Assembly: GCF_900089585.1 (NCBI RefSeq)
Contig: NZ_FLRH01000004.1
Coordinates: forward strand, 1,109,001-1,173,000
Source: Micromonospora sediminicola
GTDB taxonomy: Bacteria > Actinomycetota > Actinomycetes > Mycobacteriales > Micromonosporaceae
Reading direction: 5' to 3'
DNA length: 64,000 bases
In this document: in pieces, positions 34,411 through 42,688 of the stretch
Numbering within the stretch: the first letter of the stretch is position 1
Layout: each line of letters starts with the position of its first letter
Notes under the pieces: generated by a model
What the model was told of the DNA's origin: nothing
Database searches by the model: none
What the model saw: only the letters and a program-made list of their open reading frames with translations
Made by a program: the position numbers and the translations under genes

Positions 34411-35430
34411 GTGAAGCGGCCGACCATCGCCGACGTCGCCCGACGGGCCGGTGTCTCCAAGGGCGCGGTGTCGTACGCGCTCAACGGGCAGCCCGGCGTC
34501 TCCGAGGCGACCCGCCAGCGCATCCTGGCGATCGCGGCCGAGATCGGGTTCAGCCCGAGCAGCGCCGCCCGGGCGCTCTCCGGCGCCACCGCCAAGGCGG
34601 TCGGGCTGGCGCTGTGCCGGCCCGCCCGGATACTCGGCATCGAGCCGTTCTTCATGGAGCTGATCAGCGGCGTCGAGGCCGAGCTGTCCGCCCGCTCGTA
34701 CGCGCTGACCCTTCAGGTGGTGACCGACCAGGAGGCGGAGATCGCGGTCTACCGCCGCTGGTGGGCCGAGCGTCGGGTGGACGGCGTCTTCGTCTGCGAC
34801 CTGCGCACCGACGACCGTCGGGTGCCGGCGCTGGAGGAGCTGCAACTGCCCGCGGTGGTGATCGGCGGCCCGGGGCACACCGGCAGCCTGGCCAGCGTCT
34901 GGTCGGACGACGCGGCGGCCCTGGTCGAGACCGTGGAGTACCTGGTCGCGCTCGGCCACCGGCGGATCGCCCGGGTCGGCGGCCTCCCGTCGCTGCTGCA
35001 CACCGAGATCCGCACCGACGCGTTCACCGACGTGTGCCGGCGGCTCGGGCTGGACGAGGCGAGCACGGTCTGGTCCGACTACACCGGCGAGGAGGGAGCG
35101 CGGGCCACCCGACGCCTGCTCAGCTCCGCCAACCGCCCGACGGCGGTGATCTACGACAACGACGTGATGGCGATCGCCGGGCTCTCGGTGGCGCAGGAGA
35201 TGGGGCTCGCCGTCCCCGGCGACCTGTCCATCGTCGCGTGGGACGACTCCCCGCTCTGCCAGCTGGTGCACCCGCCGCTGACCGCGCTGGGCCGGGACAT
35301 CCCGGCGTACGGGTCGCACGCCGCCCGGCAGCTCCTCGCGGTGATCGCCGGGGAGCCGGTGAGCGGACTCCAGGACGAGACCGCCCACCTCACCCCGCGC
35401 GGCAGCACCGCGCCGCCGCGCGCCCGCTGA
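34411..35430 (+). CDS. LacI-family transcriptional regulator
   Basis: 339 residues. The N-terminal helix-turn-helix and hinge (TIADVARRAGVSKGAVSYALNGQPGVSEATRQRILAIAAEIGFSP at 5-50, then ARALSG) is canonical. Residues 60-330 form the periplasmic-binding-protein-like effector domain. The GTG has GGAGGAA about 8 bp upstream. Position and operators make it the repressor of the divergent ABC/mannosidase operon and of itself; the inducer is probably a manno-oligosaccharide. The C-terminal 15 residues (Thr/Pro/Arg) are extra. Confidence 0.93.
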   Translation: MKRPTIADVARRAGVSKGAVSYALNGQPGVSEATRQRILAIAAEIGFSPSSAARALSGATAKAVGLALCRPARILGIEPFFMELISGVEAELSARSYALTLQVVTDQEAEIAVYRRWWAERRVDGVFVCDLRTDDRRVPALEELQLPAVVIGGPGHTGSLASVWSDDAAALVETVEYLVALGHRRIARVGGLPSLLHTEIRTDAFTDVCRRLGLDEASTVWSDYTGEEGARATRRLLSSANRPTAVIYDNDVMAIAGLSVAQEMGLAVPGDLSIVAWDDSPLCQLVHPPLTALGRDIPAYGSHAARQLLAVIAGEPVSGLQDETAHLTPRGSTAPPRAR

Positions 35431-35441
35431 ACCGGTTCAGC
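35426..35441. promoter_or_regulatory. Perfect 16-bp palindrome with TGAACCG half-sites
   Basis: GCTGAACCGGTTCAGC spans the regulator's TGA stop codon. Its core TGAACCGGTTCA is a contiguous LacI-style palindrome with central CG and uses the same half-site as the two upstream operators. It may be a third, auxiliary operator or a short terminator stem. Confidence 0.45.
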
Positions 35442-35458
35442 TGTCGACCCACTGGTGC

Positions 35459-37939
35459 TCACCGGGACGCCGAGGGAAACTCCTCGAACCACGCCTCGAC
35501 CCGCTCCGCGGTCGCCGGCCGGGCCAGCGCGAAGCCCTGCCCGTAGCGGCAGCCGGCCCGGCGCGCGCCGGCCACCTGACCGTCCGACTCCAGCCCCTCC
35601 ACCACCACCTCCACGCCGAGCCGGTCGCCGAGGTTGGCCACCACGTCGATCAGCGGGCGCTGCCCGTCCGCGCCGGGCGCGACCAGGTGCGGTCCGACCT
35701 TGAGCAGGTCGATCGGCAGCCGGCGCAGCTGGGCCAGCGAGGCGTGCTCGGCGCGGAAGTCGTCCAGCGCGGTGCGCACCCCGAGCGACCGGAGACCGGC
35801 CAGCCGGGCCACCACCGTCGACAGCTCCGCGCCCACCGCCGGCTCCGCCACCTCCACCACCAGCCGTTCCGGCGGCACGTCGTACGCGGCCAGCGCGGTC
35901 GCGACGCGGGCCACGAAGTCCGGCGCGGCCAGCTCACGCGGGGTCACGTTCACCGCCATCCACAGCTCCCGGCCCCCCTCCGACCAGGCGGCCAGCTGCC
36001 GGCAGGCCCGGTCCACCACCCACCGTCCGACCTCGCCGAGCAGGTCGAGGTCGGCCGCCACCGGCAGCAGCTCCGCCGGCAGCACGGTGCCCAACGCCGG
36101 GCTGCGCCAGCGCAGCAGCGCCTCGGTGCCCACCGGCGTCCGGTCGGCCAGCGCCACCACCGGCTGGTAGACCAGGTCCAGCTCGCCCCGGGCCACCGCG
36201 CCGGGCAGCTCCCGCTCCAGGTCGAGCCGGCGGACCAACTGCTCCTCCAGGTAGGCGTCGTACCACTCGACCCGGTCCCGACCCATCTGCACCGCCCGCC
36301 GCCGGGCCAGGCCGGCCTGACGGAACACGTCCTCCGGCTCGCCGCCGGTGGTCTCGGCCAATCCCAGGCTCACCGCCAGTCGGACCACACCCCCGGCCCG
36401 GGGATACGGCTCCACGAGCGCCGCCAGCAGCCGGGTGCCCAGCGCGTACGCGAGCACCGGGCCGAGATCGGTGAGGACGGCGTACTCGGTGTCGCCGACG
36501 CGGGCGACCAGGTCGTGCGGGCCGCAGCCGGTCCGGAGCCGCCGACGCGCCTCGGCCAGCACCATCGCGTCCGGCGCCGTCGCGTGCTCACCGTGCAGGT
36601 CCACCACGAGCAGCGCGCCGCCACTGCGCCGGGGCAGCACCCGGACCAGGTCGGCCCGGGTCAACGGCGCGGCGTCGGCGGCGTCGGGCTCCCCGCCGAC
36701 GAGCCGGCGCAGCGACGCCTCGCTGGCCGCGAGCCGCTCGACCCGACGGCGGTGGTCGGCGGCGGCGAGCAGCTCGCCCACCATGATCGGTGGGATGACC
36801 GCCAGCCCGAGCGCCATGGCGGCGGGCGTGAACTCCCCCGCCGTGCCGAGGTGCACGCCGGCGGCCAGGGCCGCCACGCCGGCCGGCGCGGTGAGCCGGG
36901 GCCACGCGGCCGGCGCCACGCCGGGGTGCGGTCGCTCCCCCGCCGACGTACGCCGGGCGCCGGCCGCGGTCAGCAGCGCGCCGGCGAGCAGCGGCGGCCC
37001 GACGGCCGACATCGCCCGGTCCGGGGCGTCGTACGCCAACAGCACCACCAGCAGCGACAGCCCGGCCAGCGTGAGACCGGCACCGGCGTGGCAGCGCGCG
37101 GCGCCGGGCCGGCGACGCCGCTCGGCCATCGCCGCCACCGCGAGCACGGCCAGCGCCACCGCTCCGCCGACGCTGGCGACCCGTGCGGCCACCGGCACCG
37201 GACCGACCGGCAGCACCATCCAGCCGGCGAAGACCAGGCTGACGGCGAGGGCGAGCATGTCGACGCCACGGCGCAGCCGCTCCCGCCCCGGCAGCCGGGA
37301 CCGGCCGGGCAGCCGCAGCAACGCGGCGGCGTGCAGCGGCGCGGTGAGACCGAGACCGACCAGCGCCACCGGCAGCCGGTGCGCCGGATCGCTGAGCGGC
37401 AGCACCGCCACGGTGAGCCCGGCGACCAGGACGGCGGCGTCGAGGATCACGGCCACCCGGCGGGACAGCGCCACCCGGCGTGCCTGCCGCCCGGTCGGCT
37501 CGGACCGTCCTCGATCGACGGTCCCGGCCCGGCCCGGCCCCGGCGCGGGGCGCCTCGTCCCCGGAGCCGGACTCGGGACCGCGTGGCCCCGTGCCGCCGG
37601 CGCGGGCGGGCGCGGAGCCGGGGCGGCGCCCGGGGACGGGGCCGGCGGGACGCCGGCCAGCCAGGCGAGCCGCACGCAGGCGAGGGCGGAGCCCCCGGCG
37701 ACGGCGAGCGCCACGGCGGCGGGACCGGGCACGAGCCCGGCGGCGCCCGCCAGGAGGAAGAGCGCGCCGCCGAGCGACGCGGCGAGGTCGGGCAGGGGCG
37801 GGAGCCGGCGGGGACCGGCGGGAGGGGTGACGGGCACGGCGGTCGCCTTCGTGAGGGGGCACGGGGCGTTGCGGTTGCGGTGCGACGTGCGGGGTAGGAG
37901 CGCGGGCGGGGCCGCATCGGCGGGGACCGCTGCGGCCAT
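35459..37939 (-). CDS. Degenerate GGDEF-EAL membrane protein
   Basis: 826 residues if the ATG at 37939 is used; a GTG at 37837 with GAAGG 7 bp upstream would give 792 and removes a low-complexity N-terminus. Hydrophobic segments alternate with a Pro/Ala/Arg-rich loop (about 95-155) up to residue 400. The GGDEF position reads GDTEY (482-486), so cyclase activity is unlikely. The EAL domain keeps EALLRW (606-), NVTPREL, EVAEP and DDF, but the loop normally GTGYSSL is RAEHASL (729-735) and KIDxSF is KVGPHL. Probably a c-di-GMP receptor or weak enzyme rather than a full phosphodiesterase. Confidence 0.85.
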   Translation of the reverse strand: MAAAVPADAAPPALLPRTSHRNRNAPCPLTKATAVPVTPPAGPRRLPPLPDLAASLGGALFLLAGAAGLVPGPAAVALAVAGGSALACVRLAWLAGVPPAPSPGAAPAPRPPAPAARGHAVPSPAPGTRRPAPGPGRAGTVDRGRSEPTGRQARRVALSRRVAVILDAAVLVAGLTVAVLPLSDPAHRLPVALVGLGLTAPLHAAALLRLPGRSRLPGRERLRRGVDMLALAVSLVFAGWMVLPVGPVPVAARVASVGGAVALAVLAVAAMAERRRRPGAARCHAGAGLTLAGLSLLVVLLAYDAPDRAMSAVGPPLLAGALLTAAGARRTSAGERPHPGVAPAAWPRLTAPAGVAALAAGVHLGTAGEFTPAAMALGLAVIPPIMVGELLAAADHRRRVERLAASEASLRRLVGGEPDAADAAPLTRADLVRVLPRRSGGALLVVDLHGEHATAPDAMVLAEARRRLRTGCGPHDLVARVGDTEYAVLTDLGPVLAYALGTRLLAALVEPYPRAGGVVRLAVSLGLAETTGGEPEDVFRQAGLARRRAVQMGRDRVEWYDAYLEEQLVRRLDLERELPGAVARGELDLVYQPVVALADRTPVGTEALLRWRSPALGTVLPAELLPVAADLDLLGEVGRWVVDRACRQLAAWSEGGRELWMAVNVTPRELAAPDFVARVATALAAYDVPPERLVVEVAEPAVGAELSTVVARLAGLRSLGVRTALDDFRAEHASLAQLRRLPIDLLKVGPHLVAPGADGQRPLIDVVANLGDRLGVEVVVEGLESDGQVAGARRAGCRYGQGFALARPATAERVEAWFEEFPSASR

Positions 37940-38019
37940 GCCTAAGAACGATCCCGGACGCGACCGGTGACGCGACAGTGACGTCCGTCACAGCGGCGAC
38001 GGGGAATCCGCAGAGACCT

Positions 38020-38057
38020 TGGTACGGAAGCGCCCTCGGAGGGGCGTTCCCGTACCA
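38020..38057. other. Hairpin in divergent intergenic region
   Basis: TGGTACGG...CGCCCTC and GAGGGGCG...CCGTACCA pair with one insertion in the right arm (about 17 bp). It lies between two divergently transcribed genes, where a terminator is not expected. Confidence 0.5.
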
Positions 38058-38079
38058 GGATCCCGTAACGGCGAGGGCT

Positions 38080-38106
38080 CGATCGGGCGGCCGTGACGCC
38101 CGATCG
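38080..38106. other. Second hairpin in divergent intergenic region
   Basis: CGATCGGGCG pairs perfectly with CGCCCGATCG (10 bp) across 7 nt, 35 bp before the GTG of the PH-domain gene. It could be an operator or an mRNA structure in the leader. Confidence 0.5.
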
Positions 38107-38140
38107 GGAGGGTGGGCCGGCCGGATGGGATCATCGGGGG

Positions 38141-38524
38141 GTGAGCCGCGCCGACACCGTCCGTTTCCGCCACAACCAGGCCATCCTGGCCGCCGCGATC
38201 GTCGCCTTCATCGGCGCGCTGCCGCTGGCCGGTGCCCGCTGGTGGCTGCTCTGGGTGCTGCTCGTGCCGCTCGCGGTCGGCGTCTGGGCGTGGCGCTCCG
38301 GCACCGACGCGGACGCCCGGGAGCTGCGGCTGCGCGCGCTCCTCGGGCAGCGCCGGGTGCCCTGGGCCCGGGTGGCGGAGCTGGCCGGTGACCCCCGGGG
38401 GCGGGCGGTCGCCCGGCTCGACGACGGGCAGGTGCTGGTGCTGCCCGCGGTCCGCGCCACCGACCTGCCCCGGCTGATCACCGCGACCGGGCAGGAGATG
38501 CCCGACGACGCACCGGGTCAGTAG
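38141..38524 (+). CDS. CFP-6-like bacterial PH-domain protein
   Basis: 127 residues. Two hydrophobic segments at about 15-30 and 33-51 form a hairpin in the membrane. A small PH-like domain follows (RELRLRALLGQRRVPWARVAELAGDPRGRAVARLDDGQVLVLPAVRATDLPRL, about 58-115). It matches the low-molecular-weight antigen CFP-6 family (bPH_6), whose mycobacterial member lies next to ilvB. Function is unknown. Its stop overlaps the 3' end of the convergent dehydrogenase gene by 7 bp. Confidence 0.8.
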   Translation: MSRADTVRFRHNQAILAAAIVAFIGALPLAGARWWLLWVLLVPLAVGVWAWRSGTDADARELRLRALLGQRRVPWARVAELAGDPRGRAVARLDDGQVLVLPAVRATDLPRLITATGQEMPDDAPGQ

Positions 38525-39444
38525 CCGTCGACCACCCGGTTCGCCAGTTCCTCCCCACCCGCGAAGCGCCGCAACTGCTCCCCCACCAGCCGGTAGGCCC
38601 GCGGCAGCAGGCCGCGCACCGAACCGGCCACGTGCGGGGTGAGCAGCACGTTGGGCAGCTCCCACAGGGGATGGTCGGCGGGCAACGGCTCCGGGTCGGT
38701 GACGTCCAGCGCGGCCCGCAGGCGCCCCGACGACAGCTCGGCGACCAGCGCCGAGGTGCGGGCGACCGGACCGCGCGCGGCGTTCACCAGCAGCGCGCCG
38801 TCCGGCATCGCGGCGAGGAAGCGCTCGTCGACCAGGCCCTGGGTCCGGTCGGTCAGCGGGACCAGCAGCACCACCACGTCCGCCTCGGGCAGCAGGGTGG
38901 GCAGCTCGGCCACCCCGTGCACGCCGTCGGCCGGGCGGGGCGTACGGGCGACCAGCGTGAAGGTCACCTCGAACGGGGCGAGTCGGGCGCGCACCGCCGC
39001 GCCGATCGAGCCGGCGCCGACGATCAGCACCCGCTTGCCGGCCAGCTCGTCGGTCGGGGCCACCTCGTCGTACGCCCACTCCCGCCGCGCCTGGGCGCGG
39101 GCCAGCGGCGCGAACCCGCGCAGGGCGGCCAGGATCGCGGTGACCACCCACTCGGCGGTGGCCGAGTCGTGCACGCCGCGGGCGTCGCAGAGCGTCACCC
39201 CCGCCGGCACCCGGCCCACCCACGCGTCCGCGCCGGCGGAGAGGAGTTGCACCACCTCGACGTCGGGCAGCTCGGTCAGGAGCGCGCCGGCGTCCGGGCC
39301 GGACAGGAAGGGCGGCACCCAGAACCGCACGCCGGCCGGAGCGGACGGAAGCCGGGACGGGTCCTCCAGCACCTCCACGGTGACGCCGGGCGGGATCTCG
39401 CCGAGCAGGCGGCGGCCGTCGGGGTGCGGAATCCATGCCTTCAC
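38518..39444 (-). CDS. D-isomer-specific 2-hydroxyacid dehydrogenase
   Basis: 308 residues. The NAD-binding motif is GAGSIG; catalytic residues are Arg in NAARGP, Glu in DVTDPEPLP and His in TPHVAGS. It reduces a 2-oxo acid or oxidises a D-2-hydroxy acid; the closest general match is the glyoxylate/hydroxypyruvate reductase-like group, without certainty. The GTG start at 39444 gives the natural N-terminus MKAWIPHPDG. It lacks the ACT domain seen in SerA of this window. Confidence 0.88.
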   Translation of the reverse strand: MKAWIPHPDGRRLLGEIPPGVTVEVLEDPSRLPSAPAGVRFWVPPFLSGPDAGALLTELPDVEVVQLLSAGADAWVGRVPAGVTLCDARGVHDSATAEWVVTAILAALRGFAPLARAQARREWAYDEVAPTDELAGKRVLIVGAGSIGAAVRARLAPFEVTFTLVARTPRPADGVHGVAELPTLLPEADVVVLLVPLTDRTQGLVDERFLAAMPDGALLVNAARGPVARTSALVAELSSGRLRAALDVTDPEPLPADHPLWELPNVLLTPHVAGSVRGLLPRAYRLVGEQLRRFAGGEELANRVVDGY

Positions 39445-39586
39445 GACCGCCGACCATATCCGTCCGCGCCGGTCGGCGCGGCGCGGGCCGTGACGAACAC
39501 CCCGCCGGGGGTCGGACACACGTGCGACAGGGTTTAATCGAGGGCGGGACGCCGGCCGGTGCCCGGGGTAAGGGGAGCGGGTGACG

Positions 39587-41392
39587 ATGAGCGAGGACGG
39601 CCCCGGACGGACGGCCGCGCCGATTCCGGCGCTGACCGACCCCGACCGGCTGCGTTCCCTCGACGAGACCCGCCTCGACTCCGTGCCGGACGAGGCGTTC
39701 GACCGATTCGCCCGACTGGTCGGTGACCTGCTCGACGTCCCGGTCGCGCTGGTCTCCCTGGTCGACGCCGAGCGCCAGTTCTTCCCGGGCGCGACCGGGC
39801 TGCCCGAGCCCTGGGCGGCCCGCCGGGAGACCCCGCTCAGCCACTCGTTCTGCCAGCACGTCGTCGACATCGAAGTGCCGATGGTGCTGCCCGACGCCCG
39901 CCTCTACCCCCGGGTGCGGCTGAACCTCGCCATCGAGGACCTGGGCGTGGTGGCGTACGCGGGCATGCCGCTGACCGACCTGGACGGGCGGGTGCTCGGC
40001 TCGCTCTGCGCGATCGACAGCAAGCCCCGGGCGTGGACCAAGGAGCAGTTGCGGACGCTCGGCGACCTGGCCGCCGCCTGCTCCTCGGAGCTGCGGCTGC
40101 GGATCGCCGTCCGCAGCGCCGACGAGGCCCGCCGCCGCGCCGAGGAGGCACACGACCGGCTCGCCATGCTGGCCGGGATGAGCGAGATGCTCGGCGGCAC
40201 CCTCGACGTGTCCACCGCCGTCGACCGGCTCGCGCACGCCATGGTGCCGCTGCTCGGCGACTGGTGTCTGATCACCCTGGTCGACCCGGCCGGGCGCCCG
40301 CGCACCGTCTCCGGGGTGCACCGCGACCCGGAGCGTGACGCCGACCTGGCCCGCTTCACCGCGCTGCTGACCACCGGGCTCGGCCCGGAGTCGCTGATCC
40401 GGTCGGTGCTGCGCAGCGGCCGGCCGGTGATGCGCGGCGTCGCCGGCCTCGACGACGTGGCGCGCGGCACCACCCGCCCGGAGCTGGTGACGCTGGCCGA
40501 TCGGCTCGGCATCAGCTCCCACCTGACCGTGCCGATCACCGCGGCCGGTGACCGGGTGATCGGCGCGGTCACGCTCGTCAACCGTCCCGGTCGGCGCGGC
40601 TTCGACGCGAGCGACCTGCGCACCGCCCAGGACATCGGCGTACGGGCCGGCCAGGCCGTCGGCAACAGCCGGCTCTACGGCGAGCAGCGGCACGTCGCCG
40701 AGGTGCTCCAGCACAGCATGCTGCCCGCGCTGCCGGCGGTGCCGGGGATCGAGCTGGCCGCCCGCTACCTGCCGGCCGCCGACCGGGTCGAGGTCGGCGG
40801 CGACTGGTACGACGCGTTCGTCCAGCCCGACGGCGAGCTGGTGGCCGCGATCGGCGACGTCGCCGGGCACGACATCGAGGCGGCGGCCTCCATGGGCCAG
40901 CTGCGCAACCTGGTCCGGGGCAACGCGTACGGGCGGGACGACCCGGTGGAGGAGCTGGTGGCCAACCTCGACCGGGCCATCGGCGGGCTGCGGGTGCCCA
41001 CGGTCGCCACCGCGGTGCTGGCCCGGGTCCGCCCGCACGGCGACGGGCTGCGGGTCTGCTGGTGCAACGCCGGCCACCCGCCACCACTGCTGATCCGCGC
41101 CGACGGCGCGGTGTCGGTGGCCGAGGGACGGGGTCCGCTGCTCGGTCTGGCCCGTCCGCCCCGGCGCACCGGGCGGGCTCTCACCCTCGCGCCGGGCGAC
41201 ACCCTGCTGCTGCACACCGACGGGCTGATCGAGCGCCGCGACCAGCCGATCGACGAGGGGCAGGCGGAACTGCTGGCCCACCTCGCCGCGGCCGGGTCCG
41301 GGGTGCCGCTCAATCTCCTCTGCGACCGGCTGCTCGCCGCCGCGCACCGTCGCGAGGACGACGTCGCCCTGCTCGCGCTGCGGGCCGGCTGA
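39587..41392 (+). CDS. GAF-GAF-SpoIIE (PP2C-type) serine phosphatase
   Basis: 601 residues. Two GAF sensor domains (about 25-170, with FCQHVVDIEVPMVLPDA and GSLCAID; about 195-365) are followed by a SpoIIE/RsbU-type phosphatase (about 375-600). Metal-binding acidic residues lie in EVGGDWYDAF, AIGDVAGHD and the C-terminal REDDVALLAL. Such proteins dephosphorylate anti-sigma-factor antagonists in partner-switching control of stress sigma factors; no anti-sigma or STAS antagonist gene is adjacent. The ATG at 39587 is preferred over GTG 39581 because GGGGAG is 9 bp upstream. Confidence 0.92.
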   Translation: MSEDGPGRTAAPIPALTDPDRLRSLDETRLDSVPDEAFDRFARLVGDLLDVPVALVSLVDAERQFFPGATGLPEPWAARRETPLSHSFCQHVVDIEVPMVLPDARLYPRVRLNLAIEDLGVVAYAGMPLTDLDGRVLGSLCAIDSKPRAWTKEQLRTLGDLAAACSSELRLRIAVRSADEARRRAEEAHDRLAMLAGMSEMLGGTLDVSTAVDRLAHAMVPLLGDWCLITLVDPAGRPRTVSGVHRDPERDADLARFTALLTTGLGPESLIRSVLRSGRPVMRGVAGLDDVARGTTRPELVTLADRLGISSHLTVPITAAGDRVIGAVTLVNRPGRRGFDASDLRTAQDIGVRAGQAVGNSRLYGEQRHVAEVLQHSMLPALPAVPGIELAARYLPAADRVEVGGDWYDAFVQPDGELVAAIGDVAGHDIEAAASMGQLRNLVRGNAYGRDDPVEELVANLDRAIGGLRVPTVATAVLARVRPHGDGLRVCWCNAGHPPPLLIRADGAVSVAEGRGPLLGLARPPRRTGRALTLAPGDTLLLHTDGLIERRDQPIDEGQAELLAHLAAAGSGVPLNLLCDRLLAAAHRREDDVALLALRAG

Positions 41393-41458
41393 CCGGCCAC
41401 CGTCGCGTCCGCGCTCGACACGCCGGGTTCCCCGCCCCGCCCGGCTAGTCTGGTCCGG

Positions 41459-42634
41459 GTGAGCCCGCGTCTGACGTACCCCCGCATCCGCCGCCTCCGG
41501 ACGGCGCTGGCGGCCTCGTGCGCGGCGTTGCTGCTGGGCACCGCCGGCTGTGCCCTCGGCGAGCCCGAGCCGGACCCGGCCGGCGAGCCGCCCAACCTGC
41601 CGACGCCGTCGGCCACGGCCAGTCCCGGTGGGGCCGGGCAGCAGGTGGTGGCCACGGTGCTGGCCAAGGGGCTGGAGGTGCCGTGGGCCATCGCGTTCCT
41701 GCCCGACGGCGCGGCCCTGGTCACCGAACGGGACAGCGGGCGGATCCTCCAGGTCGGGCCGGAGTCCGGGCCGGACGGGCTCACCGTGCGGCCGGTGCAG
41801 ACCGTGCCGGGCGTGGCCTCCGGTGGCGAGGGCGGCCTGCTCGGCATCGCCGTCTCCCCCGGCTACGCGCGGGACCGCACCGTCTTCGTCTACTACACCG
41901 CGCAGGACGACAACCGGATCGCGAAGCTGCGGCTCGGCCAGCCGCCGACCCCGATCCTCACCGGCATCCCCAAGGCCGGCAACCACGACGGCGGCGGGTT
42001 GGGCTTCGGCCCGGACGGCTACCTCTACGCGAGCACCGGCGACGCGGGGCGCACCGAGAACGCGCAGGACCCGAAGAGCCTCGGCGGCAAGATCCTGCGG
42101 ATCACCCCGGACGGCAAGCCGGCCCCCGGCAACCCGACCGCCGGATCCCCGGTCTGGTCGACCGGGCACCGCAACGTGCAGGGCTTCGCCTGGACGCCGA
42201 ACAAGCGGATGTACGCGGTGGAGTTCGGCCAGAACACCTGGGACGAGATCAACCAGATCAACCAGGGCGGCAACTACGGCTGGCCGCAGGTCGAGGGGCG
42301 TGGCGACGACAAGCGCTACGTGAATCCGATCGTGCAGTGGCGCACCGCCGACGCGTCCTGCTCCGGGCTGGCCGCGGTCGAGCGGCTGCTGGTCACCGCC
42401 TGCCTGCGCGGCCAACGGCTGTGGCTGGTCGAGCTGGCCGGCAACGGCACCGTGCTGGGCCAGCCGCGTGAGCTGCTCACCGGGAAGTACGGCCGGCTGC
42501 GGGCCGCCGCCGTGGCGCCGGACGGCTCGATCTGGGTGAGCACCTCCAACCGGGACGGCCGGGGCAGGCCCGCCGCGGAGGACGACCGGATCCTGCGCCT
42601 GGTCTTCGCCGACGGCGGGGCCGGGCGGAGCTGA
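41459..42634 (+). CDS. PQQ-dependent sugar dehydrogenase-like lipoprotein (LppZ-like)
   Basis: 391 residues. A signal peptide ends in lipobox GTAGC with Cys31. The mature protein is a six-bladed beta-propeller of the glucose/sorbosone dehydrogenase family: LEVPWAIAFLPDGAALVTERDSGRIL, GEGGLLGIAVSPGYA, NHDGGGLGFGPDGYLYASTGDA, GHRNVQGFAW. Its mycobacterial counterpart is LppZ, located in the same gene neighbourhood. Whether it oxidises sugars is unproven. TAGTCT ends 7 nt before the GTG, so the gene is probably leaderless. Confidence 0.9.
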   Translation: MSPRLTYPRIRRLRTALAASCAALLLGTAGCALGEPEPDPAGEPPNLPTPSATASPGGAGQQVVATVLAKGLEVPWAIAFLPDGAALVTERDSGRILQVGPESGPDGLTVRPVQTVPGVASGGEGGLLGIAVSPGYARDRTVFVYYTAQDDNRIAKLRLGQPPTPILTGIPKAGNHDGGGLGFGPDGYLYASTGDAGRTENAQDPKSLGGKILRITPDGKPAPGNPTAGSPVWSTGHRNVQGFAWTPNKRMYAVEFGQNTWDEINQINQGGNYGWPQVEGRGDDKRYVNPIVQWRTADASCSGLAAVERLLVTACLRGQRLWLVELAGNGTVLGQPRELLTGKYGRLRAAAVAPDGSIWVSTSNRDGRGRPAAEDDRILRLVFADGGAGRS

Positions 42635-42688
42635 CCGGCTTCGGCCGGGTTCACCAAGATCGCCACAGGGGCAGGTCAGAATCTCAGC

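Noticed and set aside
39581..39586. GTG start for the GAF-SpoIIE phosphatase
   Set aside because: Only 3 bp separate it from GGGGAG, whereas the ATG at 39587 has a normal 9-bp spacing.
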